From Hymenobacter cyanobacteriorum (lineage in GTDB: Bacteria > Bacteroidota > Bacteroidia > Cytophagales > Hymenobacteraceae): a DNA stretch of 64,000 nt. A program made the translations under genes and the position numbers. The number at the start of each line of letters is the position of its first letter. The stretch's first letter is position 1. Location: assembly GCF_022631375.1 (NCBI RefSeq), contig NZ_JALBGC010000003.1, forward strand, positions 186,001 through 250,000. Reading direction: 5' to 3'. Positions 1 to 7,991 of this stretch are shown in pieces. The notes under the pieces are model-generated. The model was given only the letters and a program-made list of their open reading frames with translations. It had not been told where the DNA came from and ran no database searches.

Positions 1-29
1 CTTTCGCAATGTGCAGTTGTCGGGATTAG

Positions 30-95
30 TCGGGGTACGCACTGTTTAAATCGCAGCGTGTGTACCCCCACGTGTACCCTTGTCGGGGTACACAC
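30..95. repeat. GGGGTAC-type repeats at the integrase end of the element
   Basis: Three copies of a GGGGTACRCAC motif lie just before the integrase: direct copies at 32-42 and 85-95 and an inverted copy at 58-68, which forms an 11-bp perfect inverted repeat with 85-95. The 26-bp stretch 58-83 recurs with 23 of 26 matches at 36,805-36,830, at the other end of the element. By analogy with tyrosine-recombinase elements these are probably arm-type integrase or excisionase binding sites; that role is inferred. Confidence 0.6.
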
Positions 96-129
96 CCTAT
101 CTTTAGCATGGCAACTACACACTCATTTT

Positions 130-1431
130 ATGGCGACGGTATCCTTTCACTTGAAGGAGCCGGGGGCAGACCGCCCCACGGCAATTTACGCCCTGCTCAC
201 CATTGACCGGCGCAACCGGGTCAAGGTGTACACCGGGCAGAGCATTCACCCCAGCAAGTGGCTCAAAGCTGACCAGCGAGCCCAGGTGCGCGGTCGGGGC
301 AATGAATTGAACGGGCACCTCAACGACGCGCTGGCCGGCATCAGCGAGCGGCTACTGCTCGCCTATTCGGAGCACCTGGCGGCCGGCACCGTGCCGACTG
401 CGGCCGCGCTGCGCGAGGCGGCCGCTCCGGAGCGCCTCGCAGAACCGGCGGCCGCCAAAGTGCCGGCGGGTGGGGTATTCTGGCAGCACTACGACGAGTG
501 GGTGGCCTACACCCGGGCCGCCGGCACCGTGCGCACGGCCCAGGCCCACGCCACCGCCGGCCGCCACCTGCGCGAGTTTTCGGAGGCCAACGGGTACGCC
601 ATCGATTTCGAGACGCTGACGCCCACCGTGGGCGACCGCTGGGCCGCCTACCTGCTGAACGTGGCCAAGCTCACCGACAACACCATCAACAAGCACCTGG
701 GCCGGCTCAAAGCCTTCATGAAGTGGGCGGCCAAGCGAGGCTACACGGAGAGTACCGCCCTCGACCGTGTGAGCTGGGCCCGACGTGAGCCCGACGTGAT
801 GGCGCTGAGCGCGGCTGAGCTGGCCGCACTGGAGGAGCTGCAGCTGGTCGCCGGCAGCCGGTTGGAGAAAGCCCGCGCCTGGTTCCTGCTGGCCTGCTAC
901 ACAGGCCTTCGGTATTCTGACCTAGTGAGCATCCGGCCCCAGCACCTGCGGCCCGCCACGGCCACGCTGCCGGCCCACCTGCGGCTCACGGCCCAGAAGA
1001 CGCGCGCGGTGGTGAACGTGCCGCTGAGTGCCCGCGCCCTGGGCATCGTCGAGCGGCTGCTGACCGGCGAGCTGGCCACGCACAAAAGCCAACCCATCAC
1101 CAACCCTGTCCTGAACCGCTTCCTGAAGGAGCTCGGGCAGCTGGCCGGCATCGACAGCCCCGTCGAGGTGATTCGCTACCGCGGCGGGGTGGCCGACGTG
1201 GCCACGGCGCCCAAGTACGAAAAGCTAACGGTGCACACGGCTCGCCGCACGTTCGTCACGCTGAACCTGGGCAAGGGCATGAGCGCCGAGTTCGTGATGA
1301 AGCTCACCGGGCACACTTCCTACAAGTCGTTTCAGCGCTACGTCAACCTGACGCCCCAGCGCGTGGCCGAGGAGTTCGCGCGGTTTCACGAAATGCCTGC
1401 CAATGACGGTGATTCCTCTGCCTCAAGCTAA
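130..1431 (+). CDS. int: Tyrosine recombinase / phage-type integrase
   Basis: Site-specific recombinase that would insert and excise the element. An Arm-DNA-binding N-terminus (VSFHLKEPGADRPTAIY..., typical of Bacteroidota integrases) is followed by a SAM-like core-binding domain (about 110-210) and a catalytic domain with the expected residues: Arg in CYTGLRYSDL, Lys in TAQKTRAVV, the HTARRTF box, the second His in LTGHTSYKSFQRY and its Tyr nucleophile. The ATG at 130 is preferred over an upstream in-frame ATG at 58, because 58-129 covers the terminal repeats and would add a non-family extension. It reads inward from the left end; the facing attachment core is probably just outside the window. 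Full length and apparently intact. Confidence 0.95.
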   Translation: MATVSFHLKEPGADRPTAIYALLTIDRRNRVKVYTGQSIHPSKWLKADQRAQVRGRGNELNGHLNDALAGISERLLLAYSEHLAAGTVPTAAALREAAAPERLAEPAAAKVPAGGVFWQHYDEWVAYTRAAGTVRTAQAHATAGRHLREFSEANGYAIDFETLTPTVGDRWAAYLLNVAKLTDNTINKHLGRLKAFMKWAAKRGYTESTALDRVSWARREPDVMALSAAELAALEELQLVAGSRLEKARAWFLLACYTGLRYSDLVSIRPQHLRPATATLPAHLRLTAQKTRAVVNVPLSARALGIVERLLTGELATHKSQPITNPVLNRFLKELGQLAGIDSPVEVIRYRGGVADVATAPKYEKLTVHTARRTFVTLNLGKGMSAEFVMKLTGHTSYKSFQRYVNLTPQRVAEEFARFHEMPANDGDSSASS

Positions 1432-1442
1432 TTCAATCTATC

Positions 1443-2582
1443 ATGTTAAACATCCCAGTTGTAACAGATTTCATTGATAAATTATGGAAGATTGAGAACG
1501 TCTTTCCAGAAAGCAGCATTCATTTGCTGAGACTGTATCACAAAGCAAGAGAGGCTAAAAGCGATTTAGAAAATTCTATTCAGCAGATGCTTATGGGTCT
1601 GCCACGAGAAAATCAAATTCAGATTTTAAATCATGTATTACAACAATTGGACCCCTCTTCTACCCACTTTAATACGTGCGAATGGTGGATAAAGGAATGT
1701 ATTCGTGGCAAACCTAAGAGTTGCTGGCTTGGCGAATTGGGAGAAGTTGGGCAATTTATTGGAGTAGATAGAGACGCAATTTCGGAGATGACATTCAACG
1801 TCGCACGCGGAATTGCAACAAGATTAGACTCTGAAAGTGAAACGATAAAAAGTTGGGGCGAAGCATATTCAGTTGTAAAAAGCATGCGTGGCTTTATCTC
1901 GAAAGACTTAGATGCCATTATAAAAGAATACGTTGAAAATGGAGACGCTTTCCCATTTGACGACCAGCCTTTTAATAATGACACTGTTGCCGCTCGTGCC
2001 GTTTCCATAGTGACTAGTAAGACAATGGGCGACACTATTTACACTTTGTCGTCTCACCTTACTTTTATAGAAGACCCTAAAGCAGGATGGACAGCGTCTC
2101 CTTCGCGCTGGTGGCAGGGAAAGCTTGAAACAAGCATAACCGATTTAATCAGCGGCCTTTATTACGAGGAACAGGCTGGTTATGCTCCAGCTATAGAATG
2201 GCGTGCCAAGCTGGGTGCAGCTCGGGATAGATACTATGAGGCGTTTTACTGGAATGTTGACTCAGAAGGCAAGCCAAAGCCGGGCCTAGTTACTCGCCAA
2301 CTCTCGGATTTGCAATGGCAGGGCAGCAAAACGGAGTTGGCAGAATTAGGCTATGCCTTGCTGGAGGCTGGCTTAATTAGCGGCCCGCGAGAAGCGGCAC
2401 TGAGGGCGTTAGCAAGTTCTTTTGGGCAAGACTTAGGCAATCCAGCGAAGCACTTGCAAACCTTGCAAAAACGCAAATGGGGCCCTGGTGGCAAGGAACC
2501 AATAACGCCGCTTATAGACCGGCTCGGGGCAGCTTTGAAACAACTGCTGAAAACCAAGTCAGAGGATTCCCCTAAAAAATAA
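1443..2582 (+). CDS. Protein with RteC-like C-terminal domain (copy 1)
   Basis: A 379-residue protein. Residues about 289-370 match the C-terminal part of RteC, the regulator of excision in CTnDOT-type conjugative transposons: LQWQGSKTELAELGYALLEA, then FGQDLGNPAKHLQTLQKRKW and a terminal L-rich helix, corresponding to the RteC pattern W.GSKtaLvELiYAL...F...l....y...l..Rk. The first ~285 residues are not recognised; they are largely helical, with no signal peptide or membrane segment. It begins 11 bases after the integrase stop and is followed 12 bases later by a paralogue with the same C-terminus, so the three genes look co-transcribed. Codon use is far more AT-rich than the integrase, suggesting separate acquisition. 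A role in controlling excision is inferred. Confidence 0.65.
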   Translation: MLNIPVVTDFIDKLWKIENVFPESSIHLLRLYHKAREAKSDLENSIQQMLMGLPRENQIQILNHVLQQLDPSSTHFNTCEWWIKECIRGKPKSCWLGELGEVGQFIGVDRDAISEMTFNVARGIATRLDSESETIKSWGEAYSVVKSMRGFISKDLDAIIKEYVENGDAFPFDDQPFNNDTVAARAVSIVTSKTMGDTIYTLSSHLTFIEDPKAGWTASPSRWWQGKLETSITDLISGLYYEEQAGYAPAIEWRAKLGAARDRYYEAFYWNVDSEGKPKPGLVTRQLSDLQWQGSKTELAELGYALLEAGLISGPREAALRALASSFGQDLGNPAKHLQTLQKRKWGPGGKEPITPLIDRLGAALKQLLKTKSEDSPKK

Positions 2583-2594
2583 GCATGTCAACCA

Positions 2595-3749
2595 ATGCTA
2601 AGCTTCCCAGCAGAACGCGAGTTTATCAATCAATTATGCGGCGTTCAGGGCACTTGCTCCGGCCGATTCGATAAGTTAGCGCTAATCAAGCTTGCTCATA
2701 GGTCATACGCAGCCGGTGAAAATTTTGAGGAATCAGTGGCAGAATTTATTTTGAAGCTACCTCTGCCAAATCAGATACAAACATTGGATTTCATTCTCAA
2801 TAAATTAGTGGGTGAGGATGGTGCTGTTTTTCTTTCTATCCCATGGTGGGTAGGGGAAGTAAAAGGCTATAGGAGCAGGCTCAGCTATTGGAAGGATGAG
2901 GTGATAGCTTATGCAGGTTTTTTGACTGAAGACTTTAATAAAATCTACCGCGAAATTGCTGCAGCTATAGCCAATGGGGAGAGCGTAGAGAAAATGGCTG
3001 ACTGGACTGAGGCAATCAACATTTTAGGAGATGTACTTCCTTATACCCACGAAGATTTAACCCTCTTATCTCAAACACAAATTGATGACCTTTCGCATGA
3101 ACTAGATTATGACGTATTCTCTATAGTAGCTCAAGAAATTGCATTCAAAGAATACGACCGAATTGTTCTTCAGCTAAGTCAGTTTTACTCTTCTGTCCTT
3201 TCTGGAGACCACAAACCAAATCAAACTGCACACCTGAAGTGGATGGATGGTATTCAAGACTTTTGCCATGAAATAAGCCTCTACTGCTCATTGAATGAAA
3301 CAGAAGGGTCGATTCATGTTTTTGCAGGAACAGGCTTCAAAATCTTTAATGAATCCTTTGTGCAATTTTTAAAGCTTATCAAAGACGTCGGCAAATTCCG
3401 AAGAGACCAGGTATATGAGTGGTTGAATCCCAGCCCGACTGACATTGGTGTGAAAGATAAAGTGTTATCACCTGTTTTGGCTTGGCAGGGTAGTAAAACC
3501 GACCTTGCTGAGCTAGGCTACGCTCTGTTAGAAGCGGGGCTGATTGGTGGGCCCCGTGAGGCTGCGCTGAAGTCTTTAGCCAACTTCTTTGGTCAAGAAC
3601 TTGGTAACCCTGCGAAGCACTTACAGACGCTACAAAAGCGGCAATGGGACCCCGGTAAAAAGGAGCCCGTTACGCCACTGCTGGATAGAATGGCGAGTGC
3701 CTTAAAATCCTTGCTGAGAATCAAAGCAATAGCTCCAGCAAAAAAGTAA
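2595..3749 (+). CDS. Protein with RteC-like C-terminal domain (copy 2)
   Basis: Tandem partner of the preceding gene, 384 residues. The C-terminal ~90 residues (LAWQGSKTDLAELGYALLEA onward, including LGNPAKHLQTLQKRQW) are nearly identical to copy 1, whereas the N-terminal ~290 residues are only weakly similar. Both N-termini share a layout: an early LPxxNQIQ(I/T)L(N/D) segment near residue 55 (LPRENQIQILN versus LPLPNQIQTLD), then a WW(I/V) segment. So they are probably diverged full-length paralogues rather than unrelated fusions. AT-rich, no signal peptide. The duplicated C-terminal domain may bind the same DNA or partner with different sensory N-termini; this is inference. Confidence 0.65.
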   Translation: MLSFPAEREFINQLCGVQGTCSGRFDKLALIKLAHRSYAAGENFEESVAEFILKLPLPNQIQTLDFILNKLVGEDGAVFLSIPWWVGEVKGYRSRLSYWKDEVIAYAGFLTEDFNKIYREIAAAIANGESVEKMADWTEAINILGDVLPYTHEDLTLLSQTQIDDLSHELDYDVFSIVAQEIAFKEYDRIVLQLSQFYSSVLSGDHKPNQTAHLKWMDGIQDFCHEISLYCSLNETEGSIHVFAGTGFKIFNESFVQFLKLIKDVGKFRRDQVYEWLNPSPTDIGVKDKVLSPVLAWQGSKTDLAELGYALLEAGLIGGPREAALKSLANFFGQELGNPAKHLQTLQKRQWDPGKKEPVTPLLDRMASALKSLLRIKAIAPAKK

Positions 3750-3855
3750 TGTTGGGGTACTACCCCACCTAGTACGCCGTTTTCGCTCTGGCCGATGAGT
3801 CCCTTTGTTCTGTCGCTGGCAGGCTTGTCACATTCCCCAGCCAGCGGCGGGAAAT

Positions 3856-4011
3856 ATGCACGGTATCATCACCCAGGGCGTGGCCCACGTCCACCACGCC
3901 ATCACATCTCTTACCATTGAGCATGCTGCAGCCATTATCGGCGGCACCTGTGCGGTGGGGCGCCTGCTGCTCCAGTACCTGAGCTTCCGGCGTGGCAAGA
4001 GCAAGCAGTAG
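3856..4011 (+). pseudogene. Remnant ORF sharing the N-terminus of the element's excisionase-like genes
   Basis: A 51-codon frame beginning MHGIITQGV. The same IITQGV start opens the two intact excisionase-like genes at 10,320 (MLATIITQGV) and 11,587 (MAVIITQGV), and the DNA atcatcacccagggcgtgg is shared with the first. After this start the frame diverges and lacks the LLTV.QAA.LLDVCVAT.HEWKRRGLL helix-turn-helix, although it ends with basic residues. It is best read as a decayed or truncated third copy. The rest of the 3,750-4,068 gap shows nothing else. Confidence 0.4.
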
Positions 4012-4068
4012 GCCCCAAATATTGCTGCAGCCATAGGGCGTTGCTAGTCGGGCGTTGTTATTTGCTAC

Positions 4069-4956
4069 ATGTATTATCAGCCTGATGACCGCTGGCCCAG
4101 ATTCGGCGCGCCCACCCGCGAACAGTTCGAAGCACTGTATGTATTTCCGCCTCGCTTCCACGCGGGTGTCCCCGAGGATGTAGTCAAATCCTACACCACG
4201 GCCAGCCACCTAATGGCCCTCGCCTGGTATCACTATCCTGTTTACGATGAAGCGCTGAACAAGCTGCTGTTGATGCTGGAGATGGCCATCAGGTTGCGCT
4301 GCCAGCAGCTGGGACTACCAGCGGGCGCAAACCGGTCGTTGCAGCAACTTATCAAAGCGCTCGAGGCAGCCGAGCCAGCCAAGCAATTGGGCTGGTGGCT
4401 GGACGGGCTCCGGCGGCTGCGTAACCGGGTGGCCCACCCGGAGGAGCACAGCTTCGGAGGCGTGGTTTTTCGGCTTGCGATGCTCCGAATGGTGAACACG
4501 CTGAATCAACTGTTCGAGGATGAGGCGGCCGTTACACAAGGCCTGCAGTACTGTGCCGCGCTGGCCGACTTTGCGAACCAACCGCTGGAGTGGAGCACTT
4601 CAAATCCGGATATGTTTCGGCCATTCACCCATGCGCGGCCGCTACGGGCCCGACATGTGGACAGCGAGTGGCGCGTAGTTTGGGCGCTTTTCCCTTCATT
4701 GCCCAATTGCATGCCCACTGTGACGGTGGTAGTCGGAGCGCTGGAAGAGAAAGGATTTCGCGGGGTAGAAGTACCGTCGCAGCAACTGATAGTCTTACGG
4801 CCCATGCGGCCAGAGGCCATCGCCTACGAAGAATGGCAACACCGCGCGCAGCGAAGTCAGATTTCGGAGACAGAACGAAAGCTATCTGAGGTTGTGCAGG
4901 AAAGTGAAATGTATCGGCAACAGGAGGAAATGATTTATCGGTTTCTGTGGGTGTAG
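4069..4956 (+). CDS. Hypothetical protein with HEPN-type R-x4-H motif
   Basis: A 295-residue protein not recognised as a named family. Around residues 113-124 it has LRRLRNRVAHP, which fits the R-x4-6-H signature of HEPN ribonucleases and the related RNxxAHP motif of Abi/DUF4145-like proteins. It is preceded by a helical segment (EALNKLLLMLEMAIRLRCQQ) typical of the first HEPN helices. The C-terminal ~60 residues (EEWQHRAQ...SETERKLSEVVQESEMYRQQEEMI) look like a coiled coil. No signal peptide or membrane helix. It sits between the RteC-like pair and an HNH nuclease gene on the opposite strand. Toxin or defence function is possible but unproven; HEPN folds also occur as non-catalytic scaffolds. 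Confidence 0.5.
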   Translation: MYYQPDDRWPRFGAPTREQFEALYVFPPRFHAGVPEDVVKSYTTASHLMALAWYHYPVYDEALNKLLLMLEMAIRLRCQQLGLPAGANRSLQQLIKALEAAEPAKQLGWWLDGLRRLRNRVAHPEEHSFGGVVFRLAMLRMVNTLNQLFEDEAAVTQGLQYCAALADFANQPLEWSTSNPDMFRPFTHARPLRARHVDSEWRVVWALFPSLPNCMPTVTVVVGALEEKGFRGVEVPSQQLIVLRPMRPEAIAYEEWQHRAQRSQISETERKLSEVVQESEMYRQQEEMIYRFLWV

Positions 4957-4995
4957 CAGCGCGTTGTGCGCTAGCCGCTTTACCCGGTTCACCCG

Positions 4996-6183
4996 TTAAA
5001 ACCGCTGACCCGCCAGCCGGGCTGTGGCAACGTCGTCGATGAAGGCCGCGGCGCGCGCCGCCAACTGCGCCGGGAAGTCGCCGCCGGCCAGCGGCCCAAA
5101 TCGCAGCGCCACGTCCTGCTGCAGGGCCAGACCCAGTGCGTTCGAATGCCCGTAGGTACCGTAACTGGCCGCTAGGCATGAGCGCGCCGCGGCCAAACGC
5201 TCAAGGGACGGCAGCCGTGCCCGCTTGACATGCTTGTTGAATGCTGGGTCCACCGGTAGCAAGTTCCACAGTTCGTTGACGGGGTAGAAGCTCAGTGGCA
5301 ACAAGTGGTCTAGGTCGTACTCGTCGGGACGGGTGATGAGCTTTCCCGTCCAAGGGCAAACAAAGTGGTGCTGCTCCATCAGCAGCACGTTGACGTGGTT
5401 GCGCTCCCACGTCAGCGCTTGGCGGTTATCGGGCCGGGCCGTGAGTAGTGCGTAGGCCTCCCCGCGCGGGGCTGCCCCGAGCTGTTCGGTGAACAGGCTC
5501 CACTCGTGTACGCACAGGGCCTCGACGTACAGCGACAGGCGGTGGGAGGCCCGCCACAAGTAGGCCGGCACCAGCAGACATTTTTCGTTGGGGTCGGTAC
5601 CGGGCAAGGCCGTGGCCACGGCGTCACGCAGGCGGATGGGGGCAGTGAATACGCTTTGCTCGTGGGTGCCCGCGTGGCGAATCGGCATGGCCAGCGCAGC
5701 AACGGCCGCCTTGCGGGCCTGGTCGTAGGTGCTCAGCAATTCGGCGGGGTATTGGCCTCGCCGGCGGGGCGAGCGCATCTCGGTGAGCAGAAAATAGCCG
5801 TCGCCAGCGCGACCGGGGCCAACCACCAACCGCTGCCAAGCAGAGCGTAGCAGTGCCAGTGCCGGACGGAAACTCATGTCCTGGCGCTGGGCCTCGCCGC
5901 GTTGGGCAGGGCGCCCCTGCAGCACGGGCTGGGCGGGGTCGGCAAAGCTCCAGTAGTAAGCCAGCCACCACTCGGCCAGGCGCACGAGGGGCACAGCCAC
6001 GGGCAGCTCGCCCGTGAGCGCCAGGTCGGGGTAGCCGAGCACCACGTCGTTGAGCGCCCGCAGCAAGGCGAACTTGTAGCTCGTTGTTTTGCTGTCGTGC
6101 TTGAGGATGGTGGCCAGCAACTGCTCACCGGTGGCTTCTGAGGGCATAGGGCTGACAAGATAGTAAGTGCTCAGTTTCGCCAC
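4996..6183 (-). CDS. HNH endonuclease domain protein
   Basis: A 395-residue nuclease. The HNH region lies at about 267-325: HFVCPWTGKLI, then YDLDHLLPLSFYPVNELWNLLPVD and FNKHVK, giving the D-H catalytic step, the central NL and the closing N..K. Only one Cys is present, so it is not a four-Cys zinc-ribbon HNH. The N-terminus contains LATILKHDSKTTSYKFALLR, a segment I associate with stand-alone HNH proteins carried by mobile elements and defence loci. Convergent with the HEPN-motif gene (40-base gap). The substrate is unknown; restriction-like defence and a homing-type role are both possible. Start chosen at the only N-terminal ATG in a suitable position. Confidence 0.8.
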   Translation of the reverse strand: MAKLSTYYLVSPMPSEATGEQLLATILKHDSKTTSYKFALLRALNDVVLGYPDLALTGELPVAVPLVRLAEWWLAYYWSFADPAQPVLQGRPAQRGEAQRQDMSFRPALALLRSAWQRLVVGPGRAGDGYFLLTEMRSPRRRGQYPAELLSTYDQARKAAVAALAMPIRHAGTHEQSVFTAPIRLRDAVATALPGTDPNEKCLLVPAYLWRASHRLSLYVEALCVHEWSLFTEQLGAAPRGEAYALLTARPDNRQALTWERNHVNVLLMEQHHFVCPWTGKLITRPDEYDLDHLLPLSFYPVNELWNLLPVDPAFNKHVKRARLPSLERLAAARSCLAASYGTYGHSNALGLALQQDVALRFGPLAGGDFPAQLAARAAAFIDDVATARLAGQRF

Positions 6184-6227
6184 GTCAGCAGCCTGCGGCT
6201 CCAGTACATGAATTACTGTTGCGCGAT

Positions 6228-6251
6228 AAGGCCACCCGTTGAGGTGGCCTT
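6228..6251 (-). terminator. Hairpin terminator downstream of the tRNA-like gene
   Basis: A 9-bp perfect stem, AAGGCCACC (6,228-6,236) with GGTGGCCTT (6,243-6,251) around a 6-base loop, lies 33 bases beyond the 3' end of the minus-strand tRNA-like sequence and before the HNH gene. The stem is A/T-edged on both sides, so it could act on either strand, though the U-tract is short. Confidence 0.5.
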
Positions 6252-6284
6252 TATCATATAATCGAGCCCGCAGTGGAGCGATAT

Positions 6285-6357
6285 ATCAGGCGGTCAGAAT
6301 CGAACTGACAACCTCCCCTTTCGAAAGGGGCGCTCTATCCAATTGAGCTACACGCGC
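6285..6357 (-). tRNA. tRNA-Arg(TCG)-like gene with a poor acceptor stem
   Basis: On the minus strand the sequence folds with a good D-arm (GCTC/GAGC around AATTGGATA), an anticodon arm CCCCT-TTCGAAA-GGGGA with anticodon TCG, and a perfect T-arm GTCAG-TTCGATT-CTGAC. The acceptor stem (GCGCGTG with CGCCTGA) has two mismatches and two wobble pairs, the outer anticodon-stem pair is C-A, and no CCA is encoded. It may be a diverged element-borne tRNA, or a scar from integration at a tRNA-Arg gene. A terminator-like hairpin follows it. Functionality uncertain. Confidence 0.55.
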
Positions 6358-6475
6358 AAGTTCGTAAGCATTGTGCTTGCGTAACATTTATACTCCCGAC
6401 ACTTGCGAGATGTTAAAATTGAATCAGCTTCATAAAGGTTACGAGAAATAAGGCAGTCCAGCTAACCAAGCTCAT

Positions 6476-6898
6476 CTATAGACCTACAATATCCTTTACT
6501 GCTTGCTCAATTGTAGTTGCTGTCCTTAATAGGTCCTTTATGATATATCGCTCGCGTCCGGTTAGGTGCCCTCGAATTATGCGAGGGTTGGCATTAATCA
6601 TATTCTGTACGTCTTGAAAGGGCACTACTTTAATTGTGCTGCAATCAGCATAACTGTCATAAAGTGCAAACAAATTGCGCTGGCCGTTGGGTAATAGCAA
6701 TTGGCGCTTACCTATCTCAGGGTTCCTTGCTGCGTAAGGATTGAGCCGAGAGTTTGCAATAACCAAGCCCACATCGGTGCCACTAGCAGAAATAGAGGCA
6801 ACAATTAAGTACTTCTCCTTCGGTGGGTTTACTAAACTGGTGTAGGTCAGTAAAACCATGCCCTCAACCGGGGGCTGCGGCCTAGGTTGATACCCCAC
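6476..6898 (-). CDS. Putative toxin of a Panacea-type TA pair (PemK/MazF-like?)
   Basis: The gene lies directly downstream of the Panacea-domain antitoxin gene, the usual place of the toxin in such pairs. The 140-residue product contains MVLLTYTSLVNPPKEKYLIVASIS and then VGLVIANSRLNPYAARNP, a layout like the SH3-like barrel of PemK/MazF-type RNases (a short beta-rich start, K-x-Y/RP-x-(I/L)V, then a conserved N/S turn). The C-terminus (LTGRERYIIKDLLRTATTIEQAV) is a basic helix. I do not recognise a close named family. The start is uncertain: GTG at 6,898, TTG at 6,913 (overlapping the antitoxin gene) and ATG at 6,859 are all in frame. Toxicity is inferred from context. Confidence 0.5.
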   Translation of the reverse strand: MGYQPRPQPPVEGMVLLTYTSLVNPPKEKYLIVASISASGTDVGLVIANSRLNPYAARNPEIGKRQLLLPNGQRNLFALYDSYADCSTIKVVPFQDVQNMINANPRIIRGHLTGRERYIIKDLLRTATTIEQAVKDIVGL

Positions 6899-6899
6899 G

Positions 6900-7460
6900 T
6901 TATGCTGCAGCAAATAGGTTATCGCTTAGCGAATCCCTCAGGTACTCAAGTTCCTCACGGGTAGCCCCACCGGCCTCCGCGATGTCCACTGGGTCTATAG
7001 GCCGATTATTCTGAGCTTTATCCCAAGCTGAATCATGGGACAATTTACTAAGCTCGTCTGGACTTGTATCACGATACCGCTCAATTGATGCCAATAACGC
7101 CTGTTGGGCACTCTCAGCTATGTAATCTAAATCGGCACTAACTTTTGCCTGAGCATGACGCCGTCCCGGGTAAGCAAGGCTGGCTTTAACTTTAGTAACG
7201 AATTCAGCGGGGTACCTGTAACCAGTCTGACGCCCATCTACGATTTTGACGAAATCGTACATCATGGATGGCACTGGGCCTTTTTCCATCTTGATAAAGT
7301 GGTCCTCCCCCATCAACGACAGGCCGTAGTTTACCAAGTGCTCTTGTTCAGCGAAATAAATCGTTTTAAACGCTTTAAGATAACCAGGCTGGCCCATACG
7401 CTCGACAACGTAGACCAGCGTGTTTAACGCTTTTTCAAGAGAGAGAGAGGAGAAAGCCAT
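6900..7460 (-). CDS. Panacea-domain (SocA-like, DUF4065) antitoxin
   Basis: A 186-residue protein with hallmark Panacea features: KALNTLVYVVERMGQPGYL, KTIYFAEQEHLVNYG (the aromatic YF..h..l...G segment), KMEKGPVPSMMYDFVK (the GPV/P box) and the C-terminal LSKLSHDSAWDKA. Panacea proteins are antitoxins that pair with many unrelated toxins, and SocA is the founding example. The partner here would be the following gene, which starts about at this gene's stop. Upstream, 7,461-7,574 should hold the promoter. The family assignment is solid from the motifs; the pairing rests on gene order. Confidence 0.85.
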   Translation of the reverse strand: MAFSSLSLEKALNTLVYVVERMGQPGYLKAFKTIYFAEQEHLVNYGLSLMGEDHFIKMEKGPVPSMMYDFVKIVDGRQTGYRYPAEFVTKVKASLAYPGRRHAQAKVSADLDYIAESAQQALLASIERYRDTSPDELSKLSHDSAWDKAQNNRPIDPVDIAEAGGATREELEYLRDSLSDNLFAAA

Positions 7461-7574
7461 AACCTATGTCAGACATTCCCTTACGGAATGTAGTTTCGAA
7501 GGTAGGTCTTTTCTAATTAATCCTAGTAGTGAATGGCACTAACTCATACTTAGTCTACTGGGTTATCAGAACAG

Positions 7575-7808
7575 ATGCGAGCCATTCGAGCAGCGATACA
7601 GCAAGCAGAAAAGCCGCTCACCAATGGTCAAGCAGCTGCTTATTTTATTCCTACCCGCCCGGAAAAAGTACGACCATTAGGATACCCTGACAGCTTTGGT
7701 GTTGGTCAGGCCTACTTTGGAAGGGGCTTATGCTGGGTGAAGCAACTCATTTGCTGGTTGCATTTGAAGTACAGCCCTGACTCAACGGAAGTTATTTATG
7801 TCCGGTAA
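7575..7808 (+). CDS. Small hypothetical ORF upstream of the relaxase
   Basis: A 77-codon frame (MRAIRAAIQQAEKPLTNGQAAAY...) between the TA pair and the relaxase leader. It resembles nothing I recognise. The N-terminal 25 residues are helical and basic like a small DNA-binding accessory protein, but the C-terminal half (WVKQLICWLHLKYS) is odd. It could be a small mobilisation accessory gene, or chance coding in a regulatory region. Confidence 0.25.
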   Translation: MRAIRAAIQQAEKPLTNGQAAAYFIPTRPEKVRPLGYPDSFGVGQAYFGRGLCWVKQLICWLHLKYSPDSTEVIYVR

Positions 7809-7884
7809 GGAATGGAATGTTGCAACGATAACCTTCCGACAGCTAGCTTACGGTTGACACAGAGTTTTTCTATCGGCCAAAAGG

Positions 7885-7968
7885 TATGTGTAACCCATTA
7901 CGCATCCTCCGGGACAGTAAAATGCTCTTGCTGTCTCTATCGGCTGCTATGTGTAACCCATTACGCAT
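7885..7968. repeat. Two 21-bp direct repeats upstream of the relaxase gene (candidate oriT)
   Basis: The 21-mer tatgtgtaacccattacgcat occurs exactly at 7,885-7,905 and 7,948-7,968 (63-base period), each preceded by a shared tctatcggc. The pair lies 24 bases before the MobV start. MobV relaxases usually act at an oriT just upstream of their own gene, so these repeats are candidate relaxase or auxiliary binding sites. A tctctatcggct copy also occurs near 10,260, before the first excisionase-like gene. Confidence 0.45.
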
Positions 7969-7991
7969 TAGAGCTTCTACCCCGCCTCATC

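Noticed and set aside
1..57. Left attachment core (copy of the tRNA-fMet 3' end)
   Set aside because: No convincing match to the tRNA 3' end in the first 130 bases; the core is probably outside the window.
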